Shown: piece after piece, positions 28,631-38,964 of the stretch
Layout: the number at the start of each line of letters is the position of its first letter
Numbering within the stretch: position 1 is the first letter of the stretch
Assembly: GCA_903906425.1 (NCBI GenBank)
Contig: CAIVKH010000279.1
Span: 1-64,000 of the forward strand
Origin: an uncultured bacterium
Lineage (GTDB): Bacteria > Verrucomicrobiota > Kiritimatiellia > CAIVKH01
Length of the DNA: 64,000 bases
Direction: 5' to 3'
Program-made: the position numbers and the translations under genes
The notes under the pieces: model-generated
Told to the model about the DNA's origin: nothing
Database searches by the model: none
What the model saw: only the letters and a program-made list of their open reading frames with translations

Positions 28631-29320
28631 TCAAATCTCCACGGTGGAGCGCTGCATCAGCAGGCTGACTTCGTCGATGTTTTTCACGCGATGCAACGCG
28701 TCGAGAAATTCAGATTGGTAGGACGGGTCCATGAGGCGGACCTGATAGGAATATTCGATGACATCGCCCTGCACGGCCTCGCGGATACCGATGAGCGTGG
28801 CGGACGAGCAGAACTGCTTGAAGATGTCCTGCACCTCCACCCCCACCTTGACGTCCACGGGGAACATGAAGCGCAGCAGGCCCTCGAATTCGCGGCGGGA
28901 GGCGAACGGCGACCAGTGCAGATAAAGCGCCAGCACGCAGAAGCCGAGCGTGCCGTAGATTATCACGGAATAGACGCCGGCGCCCGCGCCGATGCCGATG
29001 GCGAAGGTCATGAAGAGAAAAATGATGTCGCGTGGGTCGCGGATCGGCGTGCGGAAGCGCACGATGGCCAGCGTGCCGAGGATGCCCAGCCCGCGCGCCA
29101 GATTGTTGCCGATGGCCATGATCATGATGCTCGACGCAAACGCGCCGAGCACCATCGTGTGGACGAACGACCGCGAGTAGGATAGGCCCTGATAGGTCCA
29201 GCGATACACCGTCGCGACCGCCAGCGAAAGGATGGAGGTGAGCAGCAGTGTGACGAGAATTTCCACCCCGCCCAGGCTTCGGGCCGGCGGAAACAGTGCA
29301 TTGAGTTCATCCATTCCCAT
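28631..29320 (-). CDS. DUF4956-family membrane protein
   Basis: Four TM segments, LAIVRFRTPIRDPRDIIFLFMTFAIGIGAGAG. Confidence 0.85.
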   Translation of the reverse strand: MGMDELNALFPPARSLGGVEILVTLLLTSILSLAVATVYRWTYQGLSYSRSFVHTMVLGAFASSIMIMAIGNNLARGLGILGTLAIVRFRTPIRDPRDIIFLFMTFAIGIGAGAGVYSVIIYGTLGFCVLALYLHWSPFASRREFEGLLRFMFPVDVKVGVEVQDIFKQFCSSATLIGIREAVQGDVIEYSYQVRLMDPSYQSEFLDALHRVKNIDEVSLLMQRSTVEI

Positions 29321-29332
29321 GACAAATACCTC

Positions 29333-30157
29333 TCATAAAAATCCCGTGCTCTTGCCGTCCTCGGCATAGGCCATGCCCATGAACAGCGATTCAAGCCGCA
29401 TGGCCGTGTAATACTTGCAAAATCCGATGCGCGAGAGACTGAACCGTTCCGTCAGCTCAACCATCCAGTTCGGCGCATCGCCGAACGTTTTCAATTCGAG
29501 AATCAAACCGCTGAACGGCCATCCCTGTGCCATCGTCGAATCCATCGCATACCACCGCGGGTGTTTCGGGATGACATCCCAGCTGCGCGCCGGTTGATAA
29601 CAGAGTTTCCGATCGAATGTCAGGCGCGAATAAGCATCGTTGCGCCCCAGGTACGACTCGCGATGATAACGGATGATCGCCTTCGGCTCCGCATCCAGTT
29701 CCTGCGTGAGCCGCACAAACTGGATATAATTCGACTCCTCCTTGAGCGACTTGAACCGCAGCGTCGGATCGAGCTTGCGGATCATATCACCGTGATAGCG
29801 GTTGGCCGGGATCGTCACGCGGCCCTTCACGATGACGCCTTTGATCTTGCGCTTGATCTCCAGAAAAATCGGACACCTGCCATCCGTGCCATACGTGCGG
29901 ATCCGCAGCTTGAAGCGGTTCAGCGCGTCATCGTCCTTCATTTTATAGAGCGCCAGACCCGGCGAATCGATTTGCAGCGTCGTCACGATGTACTCGGGAA
30001 ACTCCCCCGGCGGCGCGTTGTCATCCGGCGCGCAAAACGGACGGATGAACTCGCGGATGGCCGGGACCTGCGACCGATGCACCATGTATTTTGCCTCATG
30101 GCGCTCCAGCGACATTGCCTGTGCGTTTTGCTGGCTCGTTTTGTTTAGTGTGGCCAT
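29333..30157 (-). CDS. VTC-domain (polyphosphate polymerase-like) protein
   Basis: RHEAKYMVHRSQ, VTTLQIDSPGLALYK, FKLRIRTYG, FLEIKRKIKGVIVKGR motifs. Confidence 0.85.
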   Translation of the reverse strand: MATLNKTSQQNAQAMSLERHEAKYMVHRSQVPAIREFIRPFCAPDDNAPPGEFPEYIVTTLQIDSPGLALYKMKDDDALNRFKLRIRTYGTDGRCPIFLEIKRKIKGVIVKGRVTIPANRYHGDMIRKLDPTLRFKSLKEESNYIQFVRLTQELDAEPKAIIRYHRESYLGRNDAYSRLTFDRKLCYQPARSWDVIPKHPRWYAMDSTMAQGWPFSGLILELKTFGDAPNWMVELTERFSLSRIGFCKYYTAMRLESLFMGMAYAEDGKSTGFL

Positions 30158-30232
30158 TGCTGAAAAACAACCGGGCCGCATTTCTAATGAAACGCTAACA
30201 CAGAGTCACGGTCAAACGCGCGCCGCGCACTT

Positions 30233-30279
30233 TTCCAATGATTGGAAGTCTGCGCCGCCGCATTTTCCAATCATTGGAA
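30233..30279. repeat. Palindrome pair at 30233 and 30265 (32-bp spacing)
   Basis: TTCCAATGATTGGAA; TTCCAATCATTGGAA. Confidence 0.95.
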
Positions 30280-30323
30280 ATGACCGCACGGGTCGGCGCG
30301 CCAGTCCGAGGCGGGTGCCGCGA

Positions 30324-31877
30324 TTATTTTTTTTCGGCCGTAGCGTCGCCATACACGCGGAACGCGTCGAGGATCGCGTAGTCGCTGGTTTTGTTGACGA
30401 TCTTGATCGTGTGCGGGCCGGGCCGCAGATTTTGCGCGCTGAAAACGGTGACCTGCGCGATGCGCGGGAAATTCGTCAGCATCAGATTGACGTTTTGTTT
30501 GAATTCGCTGTCGAGAAAAACGTCCACGCTGCCGTGGTCGTGAAATTTCTCGGCGACGTAATCGATGCCGGAACCAGCGAACGAAAATTCGGCGGAGTCG
30601 TTGACGTTGGTCGCGGAATGGATGTCGTCGTTGAAGTCGTGGAAGCGGCGGCCGGGGCCGCTGTGAGTCCAGTTGCCGGTGTATTTGATCGCCGGATCGT
30701 CGTCGTTGATCATCTTCGACGCGGGTGTCGGCGTGGTTTTCAGCACGAGCGGAATTGACCACATTTTGTAGAGGCCGGCCGGTTTGTCCTCGAAGGGGCA
30801 GCCCGATGTGAAAAGCGTGATCACCGCGTCCGCGCCGGACTGCTGTTGAAATTTCGCGCACAGAACCGGGCCGTACATGTGGCCGCCGACGATGAAGTGG
30901 TCGCTGAGCGAACTGACGAAACGCCACGGGCCCCACGGATGTTCGGCCTGATAAAAGTCGTATTTCATTTCCTGCGGCTCGAACCATTTTTTCAGCGTCA
31001 CCGGAATGTACCAGACGGTCATCAGATAAATTCCGAGCGAGGGCACGAAGCAGGCGGGCCCGGAACCGCACTGCGCCTTCGCGGTCAGAATCGGCGCGGC
31101 GCTTTCGATTTTGCCGGACCAGTTTTTTGCGTCCATTCCGTTGCCGCCGGTGAAATAGGTCCAGTCCGCCGTGTTCAGCGCGGCGATTTTGTTCCGCGCG
31201 ACGCGGCCGAGAATGTAGTCGTCGCCGCCGTTCCAGAATCCGTTGTTCGAAATCACATAGACGAACCGGTCCGCGCCATCCTGCAAAACCTGACCGCCGT
31301 TTTTTCCATAGTGGACGAAATACGGCGCGCCGAAACGCGGGCCGGGCCACATCGGATTCGCATAATTTTCCGCCGCGCTCCGCGTCCAGGTCAATTCCTC
31401 TGATTTGATCAGGCTGCAATTGACGGCGGTCTGCCGCATGAGCGGGTCCTTGCTTTCCTTGCCGTAGGTGTGACGCGACACGAACGCATAAAAAACCGAA
31501 TCAATGCATTCCTGCCCGAGCGCCTTCCATGTCGCACCGTCCTTTTCCTTCTGCCCGCTCTTGCCATAAGCATCCATGCTGTTGACAAGCCTGCCCGTGA
31601 GTGACGTCACGCTGTCGCCTTGTAATTCATTGAACGCAAAATTGCGCCCCTGCTTGCCGAAGCCGCGGCCGTCGCAGTTGAAGGCATAGAGGTTGTCGTC
31701 ATCGGCCCAGAATGGATCCCACGTGTCGCCATTCGCATCGTTCCATTTGTGAATGCCGTTCAAATCAACGAACACATCCGCAATCGGCGTGACTGCGCGG
31801 GCGGAGATGACCGCGAGACCAACCGCACAAAACAAGATCGCGATTTTGCTGAGCAGGGAAGTTTTCATGGCTGGCAA
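30324..31877 (-). CDS. Secreted hypothetical protein (DUF4185/glycosidase-like beta propeller suspected)
   Basis: 517-aa ORF with signal peptide; WADDDNLYAF..., HPWGPWRFV. Confidence 0.65.
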   Translation of the reverse strand: MPAMKTSLLSKIAILFCAVGLAVISARAVTPIADVFVDLNGIHKWNDANGDTWDPFWADDDNLYAFNCDGRGFGKQGRNFAFNELQGDSVTSLTGRLVNSMDAYGKSGQKEKDGATWKALGQECIDSVFYAFVSRHTYGKESKDPLMRQTAVNCSLIKSEELTWTRSAAENYANPMWPGPRFGAPYFVHYGKNGGQVLQDGADRFVYVISNNGFWNGGDDYILGRVARNKIAALNTADWTYFTGGNGMDAKNWSGKIESAAPILTAKAQCGSGPACFVPSLGIYLMTVWYIPVTLKKWFEPQEMKYDFYQAEHPWGPWRFVSSLSDHFIVGGHMYGPVLCAKFQQQSGADAVITLFTSGCPFEDKPAGLYKMWSIPLVLKTTPTPASKMINDDDPAIKYTGNWTHSGPGRRFHDFNDDIHSATNVNDSAEFSFAGSGIDYVAEKFHDHGSVDVFLDSEFKQNVNLMLTNFPRIAQVTVFSAQNLRPGPHTIKIVNKTSDYAILDAFRVYGDATAEKK

Positions 31878-31984
31878 ATCTAGCCGGTCGGCCGGATTCT
31901 GTCCCGAAAATCCAGGCCTCGTCTCGCCGCAGAACGGCGCGAAGACGCGATTGCACCGCGCGGCGATCCCGCTACAGTGGCCGC

Positions 31985-32842
31985 ATGAAAAGTCCCTCGG
32001 CCATCCTGCTTATTTCGTGTCCTGACCGCCGCGGCATTGTGGCGGCGGTCACGAAATTCATTCTTGACCACGACGGCAACATCATTGACCTCGAACAATA
32101 TGTTGATTCGGCCGCCAACGCTTTTTTCATGCGACTGGAATGGAGCCTCGATGGCTTCCGCGTGCCGCGCGAAAAAATCGCGGAGGCGTTCGCGCCGACG
32201 GGCCGCGAATTCGACATGACTTCGGCCTTGTTTTTTTCCGACGTGCGATCGCGGATGGCCGTGTTCGTCACGCGCGAATCGCACTGCCTCTTCGACATCC
32301 TCGGCCGCGTGGAATCGCGCGAGTGGGACGTTGAAATTCCGCTCATCATCAGCAATCGCGAAGATTTGCGGCCGGCGGCGGAGCGCTTCGGAATTCCGTT
32401 TCACGTTTTCCCGAAGACCGCGGAAAACAAAGCCCGGCAGGAAAAATGCGAGATCGAACTTCTCGCAAAGCACCGCGTGGATCTCGTCGTGCTCGCGCGC
32501 TACATGCAGATTGTCGGCGGCGATCTCGTCGCCCAATATCTCAACCGCATCATCAACATTCACCACTCGTTCCTGCCCGCGTTCGCCGGCGCGAAACCGT
32601 ACCACGCGGCCTACGAACGCGGCGTGAAGATCATCGGCGCGACCAGCCACTATGTGACCGAGGATCTCGACGAAGGCCCGATCATCGAGCAGGACATCGT
32701 CCGTGTTTCTCATCGCGAATCGGTCGAGGAACTGATCCGCCGCGGAAAGGACGTGGAGAAGATCGTGCTGGCGCGCGCGGTGGCTGCGCACATCGAACAT
32801 CGCGTCCTGGCGTACCGCAACCGCACCGTCGTGTTCGCGTGA
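31985..32842 (+). CDS. purU: Formyltetrahydrofolate deformylase
   Basis: ACT domain (ILLISCPDRRGIVAAVTKFI) plus formyltransferase domain (INIHHSFLPAFAGAKPYHAAYERGVKIIGATSHYVTEDLDEGPIIEQD). Confidence 0.95.
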   Translation: MKSPSAILLISCPDRRGIVAAVTKFILDHDGNIIDLEQYVDSAANAFFMRLEWSLDGFRVPREKIAEAFAPTGREFDMTSALFFSDVRSRMAVFVTRESHCLFDILGRVESREWDVEIPLIISNREDLRPAAERFGIPFHVFPKTAENKARQEKCEIELLAKHRVDLVVLARYMQIVGGDLVAQYLNRIINIHHSFLPAFAGAKPYHAAYERGVKIIGATSHYVTEDLDEGPIIEQDIVRVSHRESVEELIRRGKDVEKIVLARAVAAHIEHRVLAYRNRTVVFA

Positions 32843-32905
32843 TTTCGATTCGTTCGCGGCGGTAACTTCCATAATATTTTGCGCGTAGAAACGTTTGGTG
32901 GAAAC

Positions 32906-33508
32906 ATGAAATTCAAATTTGCGGTCCTTTTCCTCTTCGTCGCGTCACTTTCGGCAACGGCGGCCGATATGTTGCGAATCAAAGCCACGAAGCGGCTCGA
33001 CAATCAGCGGAGCAGCGGAAACCAGCAGGCCTTTGGCGGCCGGACCTCGCTGACTCAAAAGGAATATTATTATCGCTTCGACGTCCAGTCCGTCAGCCCG
33101 CAGGTGGGCAATCCGATCAATCTTGAATGGGCCGTCATGTATGAAGATTGGGAGGGACACATCCGCCCCGGCACGCACGGCACCTGTTCGACCAACGTCA
33201 CGATGACCAAGGCCGTCACTGTCGAGACCGACACCGTCCATCTCAATCAGCGCAACTGGCAGGGCCCCGCCGGCCGCACCAGCAAAATTGAGGACAAGGT
33301 CCTCGGCTACGGCCTGCGAGTGACCGACAGCAACGGAAATACCATTGCCGAGGAATACGATCCCGTGTCGCTCAAGAAGGAAATTGACTGGAAGACCATC
33401 GACGCGCAGCCGAACCAGGAAGCGCTCAAGGCGCTGCAGCAACTGATCGGCGGAGGTCAGGGCGGCGGCCAGCGCCCCCCGCCCGGTCAGCGCCCGCACC
33501 ATCCGTGA
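32906..33508 (+). CDS. Secreted hypothetical protein
   Basis: Signal peptide MKFKFAVLFLFVASLSATAA; start 32906 preferred. Confidence 0.7.
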   Translation: MKFKFAVLFLFVASLSATAADMLRIKATKRLDNQRSSGNQQAFGGRTSLTQKEYYYRFDVQSVSPQVGNPINLEWAVMYEDWEGHIRPGTHGTCSTNVTMTKAVTVETDTVHLNQRNWQGPAGRTSKIEDKVLGYGLRVTDSNGNTIAEEYDPVSLKKEIDWKTIDAQPNQEALKALQQLIGGGQGGGQRPPPGQRPHHP

Positions 33509-33535
33509 CAGGTTCTCAAAAGAAATCAGCCTGAC

Positions 33536-33614
33536 TTCCAATGATTGGAAAAGACGGCTTCGCAATTTTCCAATGATTGGAACTTTTGTGCGTGAATTTT
33601 TCCAATGATTGGAA
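33536..33614. repeat. Palindrome triplet at 33536, 33568, 33600 (32-bp spacing)
   Basis: Three exact TTCCAATGATTGGAA between convergent genes. Confidence 0.96.
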
Positions 33615-33630
33615 GATACGGCGGGTGTTT

Positions 33631-34368
33631 TCAGGTACGGACGGCGGAGGCTTCGTCCATGAGGCGCGCGCCTTCGAGCAGCAGGGATTGAGTTTTGCGC
33701 AGGATTTGCTTTTCGAAATTTTCCGTTCGCGCTTTGTCGCCGGGTTGGGGGCGCGGGCGTTCGAGGGAGTTGACCGGTTCGGTTTTGGTGAATTCGAAGC
33801 GGCCTTCGCGTACGCGCATGACGGCGAAGACGGCGTCTTCGCCGGTCTTGTCTTCAAATGCGGCCTGGACGATTTCGCCGTCGCGAAAAACGAAGGTGGA
33901 CGACTTTTGTTTGCTGTCGGCGATGGTGAGCACGCCGTTTTGCTGGGTGGAGTTCAGGAGCTGGACGATGTCGGTGACGCCCAGGGTGCTTAGCGAGCCT
34001 TCGAGCTTGCCCTTTGGTTTTTCGTCGGTGATGCGGGTGGCAATTTCTTCGGGGACTTGCGAAAGGTCGGGGCTGACGAATTCGAAGGTGAAGGGGCGGA
34101 CTTCGATGATGTCGCCGGCGTTGAGGACGGGCGCGCCGCCTATGCGTTTGCCGTTCAGATAGGTGCCGTTTGAACTGTTGAGATCCTTGACCATGTATTT
34201 GCGGTCTTTGTGGAAGATCATGGTGTGAACGCGGCTGACGCGGTCGTCGGCGAGGACATAGTTGCAGGTGGTCGGGTCGCGGCCGAGGACGATCGCGGTG
34301 CCCGTTGCAAGCGGGATCACGAGATCCTTGGAGACCAGAAAACTTCGACTGTCAATTGTGCCTGCCAT
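33631..34368 (-). CDS. FHA domain plus DUF4388-type protein
   Basis: VLGRDPTTCNYVLADDRVSRVHTMIF...VKDLNSSNGTYLNGKRI; GSLSTLGVTDIVQLLNSTQQNGVLTI. Confidence 0.9.
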   Translation of the reverse strand: MAGTIDSRSFLVSKDLVIPLATGTAIVLGRDPTTCNYVLADDRVSRVHTMIFHKDRKYMVKDLNSSNGTYLNGKRIGGAPVLNAGDIIEVRPFTFEFVSPDLSQVPEEIATRITDEKPKGKLEGSLSTLGVTDIVQLLNSTQQNGVLTIADSKQKSSTFVFRDGEIVQAAFEDKTGEDAVFAVMRVREGRFEFTKTEPVNSLERPRPQPGDKARTENFEKQILRKTQSLLLEGARLMDEASAVRT

Positions 34369-34428
34369 ATCAAAAAGTGGGTTCCATCATAGCGGCTGGC
34401 AAAAACGAAACCAAATCAAAAACGTTTT

Positions 34429-34902
34429 TCAGCGCGCCCGCTGGAAAGGATTGCGTGAAGAATCGAGTTCAAAAACGGTGTTGGAAGCCGGCATCGCGGT
34501 GGAGTTGAACGGCTGGTGGCCGAACATGTCATCAATGGCATGGCAGGCTTCGGCACAATAAAGTTTGACTAGGCCGGGATTGGATTCCTGACCGAAGACG
34601 ACGAGGATGAGCAGGTCGCAGTCCATGATCTGCATGTACATGCTGGTGTTCGAGCCCTGGTGGATGGCATGGCGGAACTCGGCTTCGCCGAGAAGCTCGG
34701 CGAGCACACGCGTGGCATAAAATGAACCACTGGCCAGCGCGGCGATGTTGTCCTCGCCGGCGTAGGCTTGTGCGGCCTTCTGGGCCATGATGTTTCCACC
34801 GCGGTCGCAGAGATAGACGGCGTTGGCCTCCGCCTTCACCAGCAGATTCATCAACTGGTTTTCAATGGCGTCGTTTTGTTGCTGACTGAAAGCTTGAAGC
34901 AT
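34429..34902 (-). CDS. Roadblock/LC7-domain protein (MglB-like)
   Basis: LCDRGGNIMAQKA..., small, adjacent to an MglA-like GTPase. Confidence 0.8.
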   Translation of the reverse strand: MLQAFSQQQNDAIENQLMNLLVKAEANAVYLCDRGGNIMAQKAAQAYAGEDNIAALASGSFYATRVLAELLGEAEFRHAIHQGSNTSMYMQIMDCDLLILVVFGQESNPGLVKLYCAEACHAIDDMFGHQPFNSTAMPASNTVFELDSSRNPFQRAR

Positions 34903-34908
34903 GACGGA

Positions 34909-35556
34909 TCATCCTCCTGACGTCGAAACGGCGATTTCATCGGGCAGACTCGGCGCGGGCATGTTGTTGGCCTTCATAAACGCCGCCAGCACCATCCGGG
35001 AAAGCAGATTCAGCGTTTCGAAAACGCCGACGCCTTCTTTGGCGACGCTTTCAACATAGGGTACGCGCGTTGTTCCATTGTTCAGCATGAAATCTATGTA
35101 GTGCACAGGCGCGGCGGTGGGGAGGTCTCGCTTGTTGAACTGAAGCATGTAGGGGATGTCGTCCAGCGACATTTTGTGCTCGGCCAGGTTGTCCTGCATG
35201 TTCCTGAAACTTTGCGCGTTTTCTTCCATCTTCTCCCATTGCGAATCCGCCACGAAGACGATGCCATCAACATTTCGGAGCACGAGCTTCCGGGTCTCGT
35301 TGTAGATCGCCTGGCCCGGGACAGTGTAAAGCTGGAACTTCGAGGTGAAGCCCTTGATGATGTCGGATTTCAAGGGAAGAAAGTCGAAGAATAACGTGCG
35401 GTCCTGCCGGGTTGACAGCATTGTCAGATCGCCGCGCAGGTCGGGGGCGACGGCGGCGTGAATTTCTTCGAGGTTGGTCGTCTTGCCGCAAAGAGCTGGA
35501 CCATAATAGACCAGTTTGAACGCAATTTCCTTTCGTGCGAAATTAATAAACGACAT
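34909..35556 (-). CDS. MglA-like small Ras-family GTPase
   Basis: KLVYYGPALCGKTTNLEEIH, GQAIYNETRKLVLRNVDGIVFVADSQ, QFNKRDLPTAAP. Confidence 0.92.
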   Translation of the reverse strand: MSFINFARKEIAFKLVYYGPALCGKTTNLEEIHAAVAPDLRGDLTMLSTRQDRTLFFDFLPLKSDIIKGFTSKFQLYTVPGQAIYNETRKLVLRNVDGIVFVADSQWEKMEENAQSFRNMQDNLAEHKMSLDDIPYMLQFNKRDLPTAAPVHYIDFMLNNGTTRVPYVESVAKEGVGVFETLNLLSRMVLAAFMKANNMPAPSLPDEIAVSTSGG

Positions 35557-35680
35557 GACAACCTCTGTTCTTTTTTGAACGCTTGTGAAATTAAGCAGAA
35601 TTTATGCCGCGGTTGCCAGCACATAGTTTCGGTTTGTTTTTACTGCCTCATACCGGCGCGGTCACAAGATCGCGATTCGC

Positions 35681-35708
35681 ATTCGCGCGAATGTGAAAGG
35701 TCTTTCAC
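35681..35708. promoter_or_regulatory. Two adjacent palindromes ATTCGCGCGAAT and GTGAAAGGTCTTTCAC
   Basis: Direct read in the 411-bp divergent gap between the GTPase and the HHH/roadblock gene. Confidence 0.4.
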
Positions 35709-35967
35709 GGTCGTTTTTCATTTCCGAACACCGGCTTCCCGCCGCCGCACAGGCTCACGGCGGCAGAAAAGACATCCGGGCTTGAGCCTGATTTTTGGGC
35801 CCCGACTTTTATCAGCTTGTTTCTGCGGCCCGTTTTTCAATATGTTTGGCCCTGTAGATAAATGAGGCCCATGCCGACGCATGTTTGATGCCGATAAATA
35901 CGAGGTGAAGTCCGTGGCATGGCATCTGCTTGATGTCCTATGGCCCAAAAAATGGGGGAAGTGAATC

Positions 35968-37782
35968 GTGTCCATATTCAACATTTTTCGACGTGACAAA
36001 CCGCCCGAGCCGAATCGCCCAGTAACGCCAGCTTCACAGCCGCCGGTGCGTCCCATCGCCGCGCCACCGCCGAGTCGTCCTCCCATTCCGATCCGTCCGT
36101 CCGCGCCCGCGTCACGCGCGCCGGAACCTCCGCCGCCCTCGGCACCTCCTGCGGCACAGTCTGTGGATCTGGACAGGATTCGCGGGGAACTGATGGAAAT
36201 TGCGAAGATCGTCGGTGCCGATGATGCCGGCGGCACCAAGTCCGGCGAAGAGCAAGGCTCGCGGATTGATCTGCCTCTGATCGAAATCATGAAACTGGCC
36301 CCTCACGCGTTTCGGCAGACGGGTGCGCCTCCGCCCGGAATCAAAGTCACTATCGTCATTCCAGATCTGTTCGACCAATTGACGAAAGGGAAGGTCATCA
36401 TTCCGCTCTCGCGTCTGATTGCCGGCGTTCCTTTCGAAAACCGGTCGGCCGAGGCGACGATGCACGGCGATGAACCCGTCAGCCTGCCGCTGCCGCTGGT
36501 TGTCGCGTCTATCAATCCCGCAGAGCTTCAAAAACGTACCGCAAAGCAAGAAGTTGATCGCGGTGAAAAGTTGCTTCCGAATTTGTTCACGCCCGGCTCC
36601 CTGAAGAAGCCCGTTGCAACTCCACAGCCAGCAGCAGCGCCCGCCGCGCCTCCCCCCGGACCGGCACCGGCACCGGCGCCTTCGATCCGCCTGCCTGAAT
36701 CGCCCGTGGTACGCTCGCAGCCACCTGCCCCTGCCCCGTTGATTCCCGCAATCGCTCCAAGGCCCGTTCAGCCGGCGCCCTCTCCTGTACCACCTCCGCC
36801 TGCTCCTGTTGCCCCCCCGCCTCCGGCCAGACCAGCCGCGGTTTCAATATCAATTCCGGCCGTGCCTGCGCTTGCGCCCGTTGCGCCGCCCGCTGCGCCG
36901 CGTCCGCAGCCGAAACCGGAACCTGCAGTGCAACTGCCGCTGGCTCCCGCCGCGCCTCCGCCGCGTCCTGCGGCCGCGCCCGTGCCGCCGCCGGCGCCAC
37001 AGCCTGCTGCCGTCACGCCGCCCCAACTGCAGCCAGAACTCGTCGAAACCCCGCCTCCGGCACCTGCACCTGCACTTTCGCGTGCCGAAGTGGAAGCGCA
37101 ACAGGCCCGCGATCAAAAGGCGGTCATGGAAGCGGCCATCGAAGACGCCTCGTCCCGCGAACACGGCCTCGTGCTCTACGGCCTCGACATCAACCGCGCC
37201 GCCGCCGAGGAAATGGTCCAGCGCTTCAACGGCGTCGGCCGCAAACTCGCCGAAAAAATCGTCGCCAACCGGACCGAATTCGGCCTCTTCAAAGACGTCT
37301 ATGACCTCGCCCGCGTCCCCAATGTCAAAGGCAAGGTTTTCCAGCGCATCACCGGCATGGTCTGGCCTGCCCAGCTATTCCGCCACCGCGAACTCGTCTC
37401 CAAGCTGATCGGAGTCGTCGGCGATGAAATCCCCGACGTGCGCGGCGTCGCCCAGCGCTTCAAGGAACTCGAAGGCTTCCTCGGTTGCATCATGATTGAC
37501 CAGGACGGCCTCGTCCTCTCCAAAACGTGGGAACATCCGTCCAGCGAGGCGCTCGGCGCATTCGCCCCGCAGATGTTCAAAAAACTCAGCCGCTACGTCA
37601 AACAGCTCAAGATGGGCAACATCAAAACGCTCACCTTCTTCACCGACGAAACCCCCATCACTCTCGTCACCAGCGGCGCGATTTTGTTCGTCGCCCTGCA
37701 CAAACCCACGCGCTTCAGCAAGCGGCAGGTCGAACTCGTACAAGCCCTCGCCACCGAACTCGGCCGCAAACTCGATCGCTGA
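35968..37782 (+). CDS. Pro/Ala-rich protein with ComEA-like helix-hairpin-helix and C-terminal roadblock/LC7 domain
   Basis: GTG start with GGGGGAAG RBS; INRAAAEEMVQRFNGVGRKLAEKIVANRTEFGLFKDVYDLARVPNVKGKVFQRI; GCIMIDQDGLVLSKTW. Confidence 0.85.
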   Translation: MSIFNIFRRDKPPEPNRPVTPASQPPVRPIAAPPPSRPPIPIRPSAPASRAPEPPPPSAPPAAQSVDLDRIRGELMEIAKIVGADDAGGTKSGEEQGSRIDLPLIEIMKLAPHAFRQTGAPPPGIKVTIVIPDLFDQLTKGKVIIPLSRLIAGVPFENRSAEATMHGDEPVSLPLPLVVASINPAELQKRTAKQEVDRGEKLLPNLFTPGSLKKPVATPQPAAAPAAPPPGPAPAPAPSIRLPESPVVRSQPPAPAPLIPAIAPRPVQPAPSPVPPPPAPVAPPPPARPAAVSISIPAVPALAPVAPPAAPRPQPKPEPAVQLPLAPAAPPPRPAAAPVPPPAPQPAAVTPPQLQPELVETPPPAPAPALSRAEVEAQQARDQKAVMEAAIEDASSREHGLVLYGLDINRAAAEEMVQRFNGVGRKLAEKIVANRTEFGLFKDVYDLARVPNVKGKVFQRITGMVWPAQLFRHRELVSKLIGVVGDEIPDVRGVAQRFKELEGFLGCIMIDQDGLVLSKTWEHPSSEALGAFAPQMFKKLSRYVKQLKMGNIKTLTFFTDETPITLVTSGAILFVALHKPTRFSKRQVELVQALATELGRKLDR

Positions 37783-37803
37783 TCCCGCACCCAGCCCATA
37801 AAC

Positions 37804-37850
37804 TTCCAATGATTGGAAAACTGTCTCCCGCAGACTTCCAATCATTGGAA
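37804..37850. repeat. Palindrome pair at 37804 and 37836 (32-bp spacing)
   Basis: TTCCAATGATTGGAA; TTCCAATCATTGGAA in a co-directional gap. Confidence 0.95.
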
Positions 37851-37923
37851 CTTTCCGGCCCGGACTTTTCCCCGCCGAACTTTTCATTTGCACGGCGGAG
37901 CCGCGGGACTAGATTTCTCGGCC

Positions 37924-38960
<1,037 letters not shown>

Positions 38961-38964
<4 letters not shown>

